The notes under the pieces were generated by a model that was not told the DNA's origin, did not search any database, and saw nothing but the letters and a program-made list of their open reading frames with translations. A stretch of DNA of 64,000 bases, taken from NCBI GenBank assembly GCA_964650705.1, contig CAZYUJ010000005.1, positions 48,850 to 112,849 of the forward strand. Direction: 5' to 3'. Shown one piece after another: positions 14,641-23,189 of this stretch. The stretch is from Faeciplasma sp964650705. Lineage in GTDB: Bacteria > Bacillota > Clostridia > Oscillospirales > Ruminococcaceae. The translations under genes were made by a program, and so were the position numbers. How positions within the stretch are numbered: the first letter of the stretch is position 1; every line of letters starts with the position of its first letter.

Positions 14641-16080
14641 TTATTCCACAGGTGTGGTCTCTTCAACAGGGTGATTGTGGATAACGATAGGTGCGGGCTC
14701 GGTCTGAGCAGCTCTTCCCCCTGCAAATCCTGCGATGAGGCTTGCAAGGTCGATGCCGGTGGACTGCTTCATGCCTTCCATGATCTGATCGGTGCTGTTC
14801 ATAACGTCACGCACAAGCTTTGTTGAGTTGCCGTCGCCGTACATAACGATCTTGTCGGTCTGAGCCAAAGGTGTTGCGGCGTTCTTGACGACCTCGGGAA
14901 GTGCGGTGAGGTACATTTCCAAAACGGAAGCCTCGCCCATCTTCTTCTGTGCTTCTGCCTTCTTTTCGATAGCTTCTGCTTCTGCAAGTCCCTTTGCACG
15001 GATACCTTCTGCTTCCTGCTCCATAGCATATCTTAAAGCTTCAGCCTCTGCCTTCTTTGCTTCTGCGGCTCTTAAGGCTTCATACTGTCTTGCGTCTGCT
15101 TCACGCTGACGGCGGACAAGATCGGCTTCTGCTTCCTGCTCAGCCTGATACTTCATAGCATCGGCGTGCTTCTTAACTTCGGCGTCGAGCTCACGCTCCT
15201 TGATAGCGATATCCTTATCTGCAAGCTCTGCTTCCTTTTCTCTACGGGCGATATCAGCGTTGGTCTTTGCGATCTCGATAACCTTACGCTGATTTTCGTG
15301 CTGGATGGAATATGCAGCGTCCGCTTCAGCACGCTTGGTGTCAGCCTTCACCTTCATTTCAGCCTGTTGGATAGCGAGTTCGGCATTCTGTTCAGCGATC
15401 ATCTTTTCAGATTCGACCTTAACAGCGTTAGCTTCCTGCTGAGCCTTAGAAGATGCGATCGCTATGTCACGCTGAGCGTTTGCCTTTGCGATCGCGGCGT
15501 TCTTTCTGATCTGTTCGACGTTGTCGATACCCATGTTTTCGATGGTGCCGGCTTCGTCCTTGAAGTTCTGGATGTTGAAGTTTACAACTTCGATACCAAG
15601 CTTCTCCATATCGGGAACGACGTTTTCGGTGATCTTCTTTGCAACGCCCTGACGGTCCTGAACCATTTCTTTGAGCCCGACGGAGCCGACGATCTCACGC
15701 ATATTACCTTCCAAAACCTGAGTTACCAAGGTGACGAGCTCCTGTCGTGTTTTACCCAAAAGAGCTTCGGCGGCACGCTTTAAATGCTCGGGATCGGAAG
15801 AGATCTTGATGTTTGCAACGCCGTCAACATTGACGTTTATGAATTCGTTTGTAGGTACGGCTTCGCTGGTCTTTACGTCGACCTGCATAACGCCCAAGGA
15901 AAGACGGTCAACTCGTTCGAAGAACGGGACTCTAAACCCTGCCTTACCGATGAGGATGCGCTTTTTGGAGCTTAAGCCCGAGATTATGTATGCGGTATCC
16001 GGCGGTGCCTTCAAGTAGCCCGATGCAAATATGAGCAATATGACTGCAGCGATAATACCGACGATAATTAGAATTCCCAT
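14641..16080 (-). CDS. floT: Flotillin-like SPFH protein
   Basis: 479 residues: an N-terminal membrane helix (2-20), an SPFH/band-7 domain (about 28-190), then a long Ala/Glu/Lys coiled-coil (about 190-380) with the EAE-rich repeats typical of flotillins, and a Gly/Pro tail. Flotillins scaffold membrane microdomains and oligomerise through the coiled coil. AGGAGG lies 8 bp before the ATG. A 225-nt leader carries a probable yybP-ykoY manganese riboswitch and an intrinsic terminator, so expression is likely metal-controlled. Confidence 0.92.
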   Translation of the reverse strand: MGILIIVGIIAAVILLIFASGYLKAPPDTAYIISGLSSKKRILIGKAGFRVPFFERVDRLSLGVMQVDVKTSEAVPTNEFINVNVDGVANIKISSDPEHLKRAAEALLGKTRQELVTLVTQVLEGNMREIVGSVGLKEMVQDRQGVAKKITENVVPDMEKLGIEVVNFNIQNFKDEAGTIENMGIDNVEQIRKNAAIAKANAQRDIAIASSKAQQEANAVKVESEKMIAEQNAELAIQQAEMKVKADTKRAEADAAYSIQHENQRKVIEIAKTNADIARREKEAELADKDIAIKERELDAEVKKHADAMKYQAEQEAEADLVRRQREADARQYEALRAAEAKKAEAEALRYAMEQEAEGIRAKGLAEAEAIEKKAEAQKKMGEASVLEMYLTALPEVVKNAATPLAQTDKIVMYGDGNSTKLVRDVMNSTDQIMEGMKQSTGIDLASLIAGFAGGRAAQTEPAPIVIHNHPVEETTPVE

Positions 16081-16167
16081 AAGGAAACCTCCTTTAAATA
16101 ATGTGTGTTTTCTTTTCCCCGGATGTTGAAAGCGAGAAGTCCGTTAAGTTGTACGGGATCCTTGTAA

Positions 16168-16204
16168 CAAAAAAGACTCCCAACGTCATTAAACGTTGAA
16201 AGTC
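16168..16204 (-). terminator. Riboswitch expression-platform terminator before flotillin
   Basis: GACTTTCAACG and CGTTGGGAGTC form the stem, followed by TTTTTTG. Its 5-prime arm (GACTTTC) is also the 3-prime strand of the aptamer's closing helix, so the two folds exclude each other. Confidence 0.8.
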
Positions 16205-16305
16205 TTGTTAAATCACGGATAGAATCCTGTACGACCGAGCACCTGCAGTTGCTGTCATGACGATACGTACACATTGCCGGGGCAATGAACTACTCCCTTT
16301 CGACG
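16198..16305 (-). promoter_or_regulatory. Probable yybP-ykoY (manganese) riboswitch
   Basis: On the minus strand the leader starts GAAAGGGAGTAG and closes with AACAAGACTTTC. These match the two conserved ends of the yybP-ykoY aptamer (AAAGGGGAGUAG and CAAGACCUUU) and pair as P1 (GAAAG/CTTTC). Inside are a hairpin CATTGCC/GGCAATG and a long-range helix TGTACG/CGTACA. Members of this class bind Mn2+ and usually control Mn exporters. Here the downstream gene is a flotillin. The identification rests on remembered consensus, not a covariance-model search. Confidence 0.65.
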
Positions 16306-16311
16306 TGACTA

Positions 16312-16340
16312 ATGTTATCATATTTTGGTACGATTGTCAA
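16312..16340 (-). promoter_or_regulatory. Sigma-A promoter of the flotillin leader
   Basis: TTGACA, 17 bp, TAACAT on the minus strand, a few bases upstream of the riboswitch. Confidence 0.75.
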
Positions 16341-16413
16341 GGAAATTACATACGGTTTGTATGGTTGAACAATTCTGAACATATGTTTTGTGTATACTGC
16401 GCAAAAACAGGTA

Positions 16414-16646
16414 AAAGGTATCCTCGCTCCGCTCGGATGGCGGCACTCGTTGCTTCGCAACCACGCCGCCGATCCCCACCCCCGGCGCACTTCGTGCGCA
16501 GCCCCCTCCCCCCGGGAGGGGGCGCCCCGCGCCTTCGGCGCGGGGCGGGGGTGGGGCAGGCGCCGAGTGGCGAGCGCGCCCCGAGCGGAGCGAAGGGGCT
16601 GTGCGAGCCGTGGGCGCCGCATCAGGTCGGCGGAGCCGACACCTTT
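16414..16646. repeat. GC-rich four-way-junction intergenic element, copy B
   Basis: A complete 233-bp copy bounded by AAAGGT (16414-16419) and ACCTTT (16641-16646). The outer stem is CCCCACCCCC (16474-16483) with GGGGGTGGGG (16547-16556). H1 GCGCAC/GTGCGC at 16485-16499, H2 GCCCCCTCCC/GGGAGGGGGC at 16501-16523, H3 GCCCCGCGCC/GGCGCGGGGC at 16524-16546. Its left arm is the reverse complement of the right arm of the copies at 1884 and 29686, so this copy is inverted. Confidence 0.88.
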
Positions 16647-16652
16647 AAATTA

Positions 16653-17642
16653 TTACAGCATAAGCTTGACCGCGCAAATCATCTCCGCAGGCTTGATATC
16701 CTGCATCGCGTCGATCATCGCCTCAAGATTTTCGGAGTCGTGCTCGATCTCCTTGGCGTATAATCTTGCAAGCTTCTTTGAATCGCCCTTTAAAACAGTC
16801 GGGAGAATATACGCCGAGATTATAAGCTTGCAGACCGACAGAATGTCCTCGGTATTGATCGCCTTCAGGAAATAGCGATGGATCAGATAACCGAGATATG
16901 CTCTTTTTTCCCTATCCGAAATGCGCTTGAAGCTCGGCTTACAGTCGATAAGCGCCTCACGCCATTCATTGTACAATATATCGGTGTTGTTCAGATATGC
17001 ATCGCAGATCCTTTCGAGTGCATCTATCGCCTTTCTTTTCGGGAGGCGTCTTGTGTCGGGGACATAATCATCCAGCTCGTGGATCGCCCCGAAGTCAATA
17101 ACGTCCTGTAGGAACAAAGCATAGTCCATTAAAATGAGTATCGCCTTTTTCGGAGGATTGTTGAATGCAATATCCAAGGCGGTCTTGCGGGCTTTGACAA
17201 GGATGTTCAATATCTCATCGTCGCTTTCCTCGCTCTCAAAACAGTAATCCTCTCTTGTTGCGCTCAATATGATCCTTTGAGCTTCGGGACAGGATATCGA
17301 GATCCCTGCTTCTGTAAATCCGTCGAACTCCTCGAAAAAGCGGGGATATTTATCACAGATCTCACAAAGCCTGCCGTTTGTAGCAATATACAGCTCGCAC
17401 AGCCCGACGCTGTTCAAGAAGGGACAATCTCCGCTTTTGTCAAGCTTGAAGATGACGTCCCCATCCTCGCCCTCGGTCACAGAGCGCTTAAATTTTTCTC
17501 CGATATCTCCCTCAAGAGAGCTATAAATATCAAGCGTTTCGCCGTCGATCGTTATCTCCCAACCTGCTTTGCAACAGCTTTCTTCGCACATGGACGCTAT
17601 GCAAGCGAATTTATCATAATATTTCGGACGGATAAATTCCAT
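16653..17642 (-). CDS. FliB-like (flagellin lysine N-methylase family) cysteine-rich protein
   Basis: 329 residues from the ATG at 17642 (GGAGG 8 bp upstream). The N-terminal half has the family pattern CEESCCKAGW, CPFLNSVGLC and GRLCEICDKYPRF, a Cys cluster expected to bind Fe-S or metal. The C-terminal half is helical. Named after Salmonella FliB, which methylates flagellin lysines through SAM-dependent chemistry, but homologs are common in non-flagellated Clostridia and nothing flagellar is in this window, so the substrate is open. Confidence 0.8.
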   Translation of the reverse strand: MEFIRPKYYDKFACIASMCEESCCKAGWEITIDGETLDIYSSLEGDIGEKFKRSVTEGEDGDVIFKLDKSGDCPFLNSVGLCELYIATNGRLCEICDKYPRFFEEFDGFTEAGISISCPEAQRIILSATREDYCFESEESDDEILNILVKARKTALDIAFNNPPKKAILILMDYALFLQDVIDFGAIHELDDYVPDTRRLPKRKAIDALERICDAYLNNTDILYNEWREALIDCKPSFKRISDREKRAYLGYLIHRYFLKAINTEDILSVCKLIISAYILPTVLKGDSKKLARLYAKEIEHDSENLEAMIDAMQDIKPAEMICAVKLML

Positions 17643-17837
17643 TCCTTTGACCTCCAACATTAGAATAAATCAATAAATGATTATGATTCGTCATTGAAAT
17701 ACAGCGTATCATCGCATATAATAGAATCAGACGTAAAAGAGTCTTCTTCACCATTTGTTTTGAACACTATATTGTGAGCGCAAGCGCCGAGCCTTTGAAA
17801 CGGGTTCGGCGCTTTGCTGTTTGCGTGTTTATGTGAC

Positions 17838-17945
17838 AAAGGTGCGGGCGAAGCCCGTCGGCGCGCAGCGCCGACCGCCGAGCTGCCGCGGGTAGCTCGG
17901 GCGCCGCCCCCGATGGGGGCGGCCGGGGCTTCGCCCCGCACACGG
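17838..17945. repeat. GC-rich multi-hairpin intergenic block
   Basis: Starts AAAGGTGCGGGC and ends GCCCCGCAC, with consecutive hairpins GCGGGC/GCCCGT-like, GTCGGCGC/GCGCCGAC, CCGAGCT/AGCTCGG, GCCCCC/GGGGGC and GGGGC/GCCCC. It begins with the AAAGGT of the main element family but lacks its CCCCACCCCC core. The frames open through it are not credible genes. The remaining gap, 17646-17837, is AT-rich with no feature recognised. Confidence 0.65.
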
Positions 17946-17948
17946 CTG

Positions 17949-19208
17949 TTATTTTATCAGCTTGACCAGCTTAACTCCGTGAGGCACAACTTTCGCTCTG
18001 ATCTCACCTTTAACGATCTCGGTCGTGTTTTCCCATATGTCATAAGCCGCCTTCGCCTCAACCTCAAGCTTATCAAACGAAACGGTGATTTCCGTCTCGG
18101 TTTCGCCTGCGTTAAAGAGCGCCAGATAGCTACAGCTACCGTCCTTAGCGGGAGCGAGCCAAACGATCTGCTCCACACCGCCGATGACTTTTCTCGTAAC
18201 CATGTGAGCACAGTGTGAATCTTGCTCGATCTTCAAAAGCTCTTCGTTTGTAACAAGCGACATTGTGAATTCATCAAAGCCTGTCATATCGCCGCCGATG
18301 ATAAGGGGCGAGCGCATCATACACCAAAGCGACATCATCATTTTCTGTTCATCAAGGGTGAAGTTGGTGCGGTTATCCTTTGAATACACCTGATTGATAG
18401 GGCCGATCGGAAGCATATCAGCATCCGGCCAATGACCTGTGCCCGCGTGATTGCACCAAGCCTCGGCACGCTCGAACATATTATAGAGCAGCTCCCATTT
18501 GTCCCAGAAGTCATCGGTGATTCGCCACATGTTTGCGTTCTCCTTCAAGAACTCTGCCTGCTCGATTCTTGCAGGGCCGGGAGACAGCGACAAGACCATA
18601 TCTCTTCCGCAATTATCTATTGCGTTTCTGATGAGCAATATCTCGTCTTCGTTATTCCAATTTCGGCAAATGTCATCGACCTTGACAAAATCCACTCCCC
18701 ACTCAGCATAAAGCTCAAACAGCGAGTTATAGTAATCTGCGGCACCGGGACAGCTCGTTACAGTGCCGTACATATCGGGATTCCATGCACAGATATTATT
18801 TGGGTGAGCCACCTGTCTGGCGGTATATTCGCTGTTTTTGATCTTTGTGTTCTTAGAGGCCGCCTGTCTGGGGATGCCTCTCATTATATGTATACCGAAC
18901 TTAAGCCCGAGCGAATGAACATATTCAGCCAAAGGAGCAAATCCTTTTCCGCCGACGCTTGAGGGGAATCTGTTCTCAGCAGGCAAAAGGCGAGAATATT
19001 CATCCATCACCAAGTCCGCAAAGGGTTCATATGCGTGTGTTTGAGCGGATGGCTGATACCACTGTATATCAACAACGATATATTCCCAACCGTATCTCTT
19101 AAGATGCTTTGCCATAAAGTCGGCATTAGCTCTTACTGTTTTTTCATCGACAGCGGCGCCGTAGCAGTCCCAGCTGTTCCAGCCAAGCGGCGGATTTTTC
19201 GCAACCAT
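17949..19208 (-). CDS. Alpha-galactosidase, GH27
   Basis: 419 residues with the GH27 opening NPPLGWNSWDCYG, the nucleophile motif DFVKVDD (nucleophile Asp178), and the acid/base region WRITDDFWD (Asp232). A C-terminal beta domain follows the barrel. The length matches the family. No signal peptide is present, so it likely acts in the cytoplasm on imported galactosides such as melibiose or raffinose-type sugars, releasing galactose for GalM. AAAGGAGA precedes the ATG. Confidence 0.93.
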   Translation of the reverse strand: MVAKNPPLGWNSWDCYGAAVDEKTVRANADFMAKHLKRYGWEYIVVDIQWYQPSAQTHAYEPFADLVMDEYSRLLPAENRFPSSVGGKGFAPLAEYVHSLGLKFGIHIMRGIPRQAASKNTKIKNSEYTARQVAHPNNICAWNPDMYGTVTSCPGAADYYNSLFELYAEWGVDFVKVDDICRNWNNEDEILLIRNAIDNCGRDMVLSLSPGPARIEQAEFLKENANMWRITDDFWDKWELLYNMFERAEAWCNHAGTGHWPDADMLPIGPINQVYSKDNRTNFTLDEQKMMMSLWCMMRSPLIIGGDMTGFDEFTMSLVTNEELLKIEQDSHCAHMVTRKVIGGVEQIVWLAPAKDGSCSYLALFNAGETETEITVSFDKLEVEAKAAYDIWENTTEIVKGEIRAKVVPHGVKLVKLIK

Positions 19209-19241
19209 AGTGTTCGTCTCCTTTAAAGCAATGATACATAA

Positions 19242-19270
19242 ATTATAGCTGTCATTATTCTCGAAGTCAA
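19242..19270 (-). promoter_or_regulatory. Sigma-A promoter of the GH27 gene
   Basis: TTGACT, 17 bp, TATAAT on the minus strand. Confidence 0.82.
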
Positions 19271-19323
19271 TGGTGTCATAAGCAAAAACATATATTAGGG
19301 AATTCTTAATTATTGATAAATTG

Positions 19324-19352
19324 TTGACATTTCAACTTTGTTGCTTTATACT
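19324..19352 (+). promoter_or_regulatory. Sigma-A promoter of the E2-like/acyl-CoA ligase operon
   Basis: TTGACA, 17 bp, TATACT, about 60 bp before the ATG at 19414. Confidence 0.82.
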
Positions 19353-19413
19353 CTAAAAGTACCTTTATGCAGAATTCAACAAAATCTGATAAACGAAAGG
19401 ACAAGGGAAATAT

Positions 19414-20304
19414 ATGAGCGATAATAAAAAAGAAAAACGCCGCCGCGGCGACCGCAAGGACGCTTATTTGGTCAGAGGGCTTGATTCGATGCATGTCATC
19501 ATGCCGTTCAACATCCCCAAGCGCACCGCAAACGAAGCTGTTATCGTTGAAAAGGTCGATCTTACGCCGATAAAAAAATATTTAGAAGTCAAAAACGCTG
19601 ACGATCCGGAGTTTAAATACACCTTCTTCCACGTCATCTTGGCGGCGATCGCAAAGACCGTCGTTTTGCGCCCCTATATGAACCGCTTCTTCTCGGGCGA
19701 CAGACTCTATCAGCGCAAGGATGTTTCGATGGCGTTCGTTGTCAAGAAAAAGTTTGCCGACGATGCACATGAGGCTCTTGCGATGATAAAGTGCGAACAA
19801 GAAGGCGTTTCCCCGATCGAGGATATATACTCAAAAGTCAAAAAGTTTGTATACAGTGTCAGAAAAGAGGACGAGAAGGGCTCTACCGGCGACATTATGG
19901 ACGTTTTGGTCAAGTTCCCCCGCTGGATATTAAAGCTCTTTTTCGGAATATTGAGAAAGCTTGAATATCACGGGATGTATCCCGCCTCTTTGATGAAGGC
20001 TGACCCCTATTATTCCACCTGCTTTATTTCCAACCTCGGAAGCATCAAGATGCACGCACAGTATCACCACCTTGCAGATTGGGGCACAAACTCCCTCTTT
20101 GCAATAATCGGTGAAAAGAAGCCTACTCCTTTTTATAATGAGGACGGCAGCTTTGAGGTCAGAGAGGCATTAGACCTCGGCATCACAGTCGATGAGCGAA
20201 TTGCCGACGGCGTGTATTTTGCTAAATCCATTAAGATCTTGCAGCATCTGCTTGCAAATCCCGAGCTTTTGGAGCTTCCCATCGAAACTCCCGTTGAACT
20301 CTAA
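19414..20304 (+). CDS. 2-oxoacid dehydrogenase E2-like acyltransferase domain protein
   Basis: 296 residues forming one E2/CAT-type acyltransferase fold without lipoyl or E3-binding domains. Recognisable parts are MPFNIPKRTANEAVIVEKVD, YTFFHVILAAIAKTVVLRPY and the end LGITVDERIADGVYFAKS, which aligns with the E2 active-site motif DHR..DG. The catalytic His is replaced by Glu. It is followed after 15 bp by an acyl-CoA ligase, which suggests the pair handles an acyl-CoA. The reaction is unknown and it may not be a conventional acyltransferase. Confidence 0.75.
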   Translation: MSDNKKEKRRRGDRKDAYLVRGLDSMHVIMPFNIPKRTANEAVIVEKVDLTPIKKYLEVKNADDPEFKYTFFHVILAAIAKTVVLRPYMNRFFSGDRLYQRKDVSMAFVVKKKFADDAHEALAMIKCEQEGVSPIEDIYSKVKKFVYSVRKEDEKGSTGDIMDVLVKFPRWILKLFFGILRKLEYHGMYPASLMKADPYYSTCFISNLGSIKMHAQYHHLADWGTNSLFAIIGEKKPTPFYNEDGSFEVREALDLGITVDERIADGVYFAKSIKILQHLLANPELLELPIETPVEL

Positions 20305-20319
20305 AAAGGAGAAAACGCT

Positions 20320-22053
20320 ATGGCGAACGAAGTAAAAGCCCCTTGGCTTAATAACTATGGGGAGATCCCTTTTAATCTTACATATCCCGAGTGTTCTTTG
20401 TGGGAAGCTGTTGAAAAGATCGCAAAGAAATATCCCGATTACATTGCCTTCGACTTCATGGGCAAAAAGACAAAGTACAAGACTTTTGAAGCACAAGTCC
20501 ATCAGTGCGCCAAAGCTTTGAAGGCTTTGGGGATCAAGCAAAACGACAGAGTTACTATCTGTATGCCCAACTGCCCTCAGGGCGTTATCACGCTCTATGC
20601 CGTCAACCTCATCGGCGCTGTCGCAAATATGATCCACCCTCTTTCAAGCGAAAACGAGATCGAGTTCTATTTGAATCACTCAAAGAGCGTTATGGCGTTA
20701 ACGCTTGATCAGTTCTATTCAAAGTTTGAAGCCATCCGCGAAAGAGTTTGCATCAAGCACCTTTTGATCGCAAGCATCAAGGACGCTTTGCCCTTCCCCG
20801 TCAACATCGGCTATGCTTTGACCGAGGGCAAAAAGATCGCTCCTATCCCCAAGGATGCCCCCGTTATCAAGTGGAATGATTTTATGGCTCAGGGCGAAAA
20901 ATTCAGCGGGAAATATATCTCCAAAAAGGATTGCCGCGAGCCTGCCGTGATCTTATACAGCGGCGGCACGACGGGCACGACAAAGGGCATCCTGCTCTCA
21001 AGCTATAACTTCAACGCACTCGCTGCTCAGGTCATCGCAACAAACCCGATCTTCGTTCCCGGCGATAAGATGCTCGCTGTAATGCCCATCTTCCACGGCT
21101 TCGGATTGGGCGTTACCATTCACTCGATGCTCGCAAGCGGCGGCAGATGCATCCTCGTCCCGAGATTCACCCCCGAAACCTATGCCAAGGACATCGTCAA
21201 GCACAAATGCAACTTTATCGCAGGTGTACCCACACTGTTTGAAGCACTTCTAAGACAGTCCTCAATGGACGGCGCTGACCTAAGCTCACTCAAGGGCGTA
21301 TTCTCGGGCGGCGACTCGCTTTCTGTTGAGCTCAAGAAAAAGCTCGATAAGTTCCTTGAAGAACACAATGCCAAGATCAAGGTCAGAGAGGGCTACGGCA
21401 CCACGGAATGTGTTACCGCAAGCTGTTTGACCCCCTTGCATCTCTATAAAGAAGGCTCGATCGGTCAGCCCTTCCCCGATACATATTATAAGATCGTCGA
21501 GGTCGGCACTAACATTGAAGTCCCCTATGGTGAAGAGGGCGAGATCTGTATTTCGGGCCCCTCTGTAATGCTCGGATATATGGATCAGCCGGAGGAGACC
21601 GCAAACGCTCTTCGCATCCACGGCGACGGCAGAACATGGCTCCACACGGGCGACCTCGGCAAGATGGACGGCGATGGCTTTATCTATTTCAAACAGAGGA
21701 TCAAGAGGATGATCGTTACAAGCGGATATAACGTATATCCTTCTCAGCTTGAAAATATCCTCGACGGCTGTGAAGCTGTTCAGATGAGCTGTGTGATCGG
21801 CTTGCCCGACGAGATCAAGATCCAAAAGGTAAAGGCATTCATCATGCTCAAGCCCGGCTATGAGCCCAACGAAAAAACGAAGGCTGATATTTTGGCGTAT
21901 TGCAAGAAAAATATCGCAAAATATGCTATTCCTTATGATATCGAGTTCCGCGAACATCTCCCGAAAACGCTTGTCGGCAAGGTTGCCTATCGAGTTTTGG
22001 AGGAAGAGGAGCTTAAAAAGCTTGAAGCTGAGAAGAAAACGGTTACTGTCTAA
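20320..22053 (+). CDS. Acyl-CoA synthetase (AMP-forming ligase)
   Basis: 577 residues of the ANL superfamily. The phosphate-binding loop YSGGTTGTTKG, the GYGTTE motif, TGDLGKMDGDGF and the hinge-lysine region KRMIVTSGYNVYPSQLE are all present, with the catalytic Lys near the C-terminus in LPKTLVGKVAYR. It should activate a carboxylic acid to acyl-AMP and then the CoA thioester; length and motifs favour a medium/long-chain fatty acid or aryl acid. GGAGAAAACGCT precedes the ATG. Co-transcribed with the E2-like gene. Confidence 0.88.
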   Translation: MANEVKAPWLNNYGEIPFNLTYPECSLWEAVEKIAKKYPDYIAFDFMGKKTKYKTFEAQVHQCAKALKALGIKQNDRVTICMPNCPQGVITLYAVNLIGAVANMIHPLSSENEIEFYLNHSKSVMALTLDQFYSKFEAIRERVCIKHLLIASIKDALPFPVNIGYALTEGKKIAPIPKDAPVIKWNDFMAQGEKFSGKYISKKDCREPAVILYSGGTTGTTKGILLSSYNFNALAAQVIATNPIFVPGDKMLAVMPIFHGFGLGVTIHSMLASGGRCILVPRFTPETYAKDIVKHKCNFIAGVPTLFEALLRQSSMDGADLSSLKGVFSGGDSLSVELKKKLDKFLEEHNAKIKVREGYGTTECVTASCLTPLHLYKEGSIGQPFPDTYYKIVEVGTNIEVPYGEEGEICISGPSVMLGYMDQPEETANALRIHGDGRTWLHTGDLGKMDGDGFIYFKQRIKRMIVTSGYNVYPSQLENILDGCEAVQMSCVIGLPDEIKIQKVKAFIMLKPGYEPNEKTKADILAYCKKNIAKYAIPYDIEFREHLPKTLVGKVAYRVLEEEELKKLEAEKKTVTV

Positions 22054-22062
22054 ATAAAGTAA

Positions 22063-22087
22063 AAAGGCTGACACTCTGTCAGCCTTT
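22063..22087. terminator. Bidirectional terminator between acyl-CoA ligase and queH
   Basis: AAAGGCTGAC and GTCAGCCTTT form a 10-bp stem flanked by A and T runs on both sides. Confidence 0.88.
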
Positions 22088-22089
22088 AT

Positions 22090-22623
22090 TTATTTTTTCT
22101 TTCTGTATCTATCCTCTTCGGAGAAAACACAGCCGCAATATTTTTGCATATAAAACTCCATCTCTCTGGCTTTCGCCTGACCCTCACGGAAATAGGGGCG
22201 AAAATCTCGGTATAAAAACTTCACCTTGTGTTTTTCTGCCGCCTCGTTTGCGACCTCTTTCATCATCTCGTGATCTTGATACGGGCTCACAAAAAGCGTT
22301 GACGTAAAGCTGTCAAAGCCTTTTTCTTTGGCAAGCTGTGCCGTCTTGTCCAAACGGATCTCATAGCACTTGCGGCAGCGGTTGTCAAAGTCGGGGTGTA
22401 TAAGATCTATAAACTCACGCAGACCGTAATCGTCGATAACGTCAAGCGGAAGCGAGATCTTTTTGGAATATTCGATAAGTGTGTTCTTTCTTGCTTTATA
22501 TTCTGTGAACGGATGAATATTAGGGTTATACCAAAGGCCCGAGGTTTCAACGCCTTCGTTTCTCAAGGTTTCGATACACATAACGGAGCAGGGCGCACAG
22601 CATATATGTAAAAGAGTGTTCAA
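22090..22623 (-). CDS. queH: Epoxyqueuosine reductase QueH
   Basis: About 177 residues with the QueH/DUF208 fingerprint: LLHICCAPCS near the N-terminus, CRKCYEIRLDKTA in the middle and YCGCVFSEEDRY near the end. QueH reduces epoxyqueuosine to queuosine in tRNA, the last step, using Fe-S and iron centres. AGGAG directly abuts an ATG at 22632, which is too close; the in-frame TTG at 22623, 8 bp from the site, is the better start. Functionally linked to queT at 27309. Confidence 0.9.
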   Translation of the reverse strand: MNTLLHICCAPCSVMCIETLRNEGVETSGLWYNPNIHPFTEYKARKNTLIEYSKKISLPLDVIDDYGLREFIDLIHPDFDNRCRKCYEIRLDKTAQLAKEKGFDSFTSTLFVSPYQDHEMMKEVANEAAEKHKVKFLYRDFRPYFREGQAKAREMEFYMQKYCGCVFSEEDRYRKKK

Positions 22624-22653
22624 ACGGTTCATCTCCTTTTTTGATCTATACTA

Positions 22654-22682
22654 ATTATAGCACCATGCTGAATTTTTGTCCA
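22654..22682 (-). promoter_or_regulatory. Promoter of queH, extended -10
   Basis: TGGACA, 17 bp, TATAAT preceded by TGC, on the minus strand. Confidence 0.72.
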
Positions 22683-22727
22683 CAAAAATTCATATACTAC
22701 ACTAAAAACTGTAAAGGATATGATTTT

Positions 22728-23189
22728 GTGAGCGATTTGAAAAAGAAGCTTTCCCGGCTGATAATCCCTTTCCCCGTTGTTGTGGGCTTTTTGATATCTT
22801 GGGTATCGGGCTCGATGGATCAGATGGATTTTAAGAATCCGCCTCTGACGCCTCCGCAATGGGCGTTCCCCGTGGTGTGGAGCATCTTATACCTGATGAT
22901 GGGCATCAGCGCATATTTGGTATATAAAAAAGATGATTACAAAATCAACGACGGGCTGAAATATTTCTTCTATCAGCTTTTGATAAATTTTGTTTGGCCG
23001 ATAATCTTCTTCAGATTTAAAATGTATGCAACAGCAGCCATCACTTTGGCGATCTTGATCTTGCTCACCGTTGCAACGATTTGCGAGTTTAAAAAGATCA
23101 GTAAAGCTGCTGCGTGGCTGATGGTGCCCTATCTTTTGTGGCTGTGCTTTGCGCTGTATTTGAATATCGGCGTTGCTGTTTTGAACTGA
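22728..23189 (+). CDS. tspO: TspO/MBR-family membrane protein
   Basis: 153 residues from the GTG at 22728 (AAAGGA 9 bp upstream); the frame is open for 29 more codons upstream but reads through the promoter region. Five membrane helices are apparent. The motifs NPPLTPPQWAFPVVWSILY and the aromatic LLINFVWPIIFF match tryptophan-rich sensory/translocator proteins, which bind porphyrins in bacteria. Typical length is about 160 residues. A GC-rich hairpin block follows directly. Confidence 0.88.
   Translation: MSDLKKKLSRLIIPFPVVVGFLISWVSGSMDQMDFKNPPLTPPQWAFPVVWSILYLMMGISAYLVYKKDDYKINDGLKYFFYQLLINFVWPIIFFRFKMYATAAITLAILILLTVATICEFKKISKAAAWLMVPYLLWLCFALYLNIGVAVLN

Noticed and set aside
16257..16763. 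Open frames through the GC-rich element at 16.4-16.7 kb
   Set aside because: They translate structured repeat DNA; no start signal and no family resemblance.
17681..17941. 86-codon minus-strand frame
   Set aside because: Composed of the hairpin block; low-complexity Ala/Arg sequence without a ribosome binding site.
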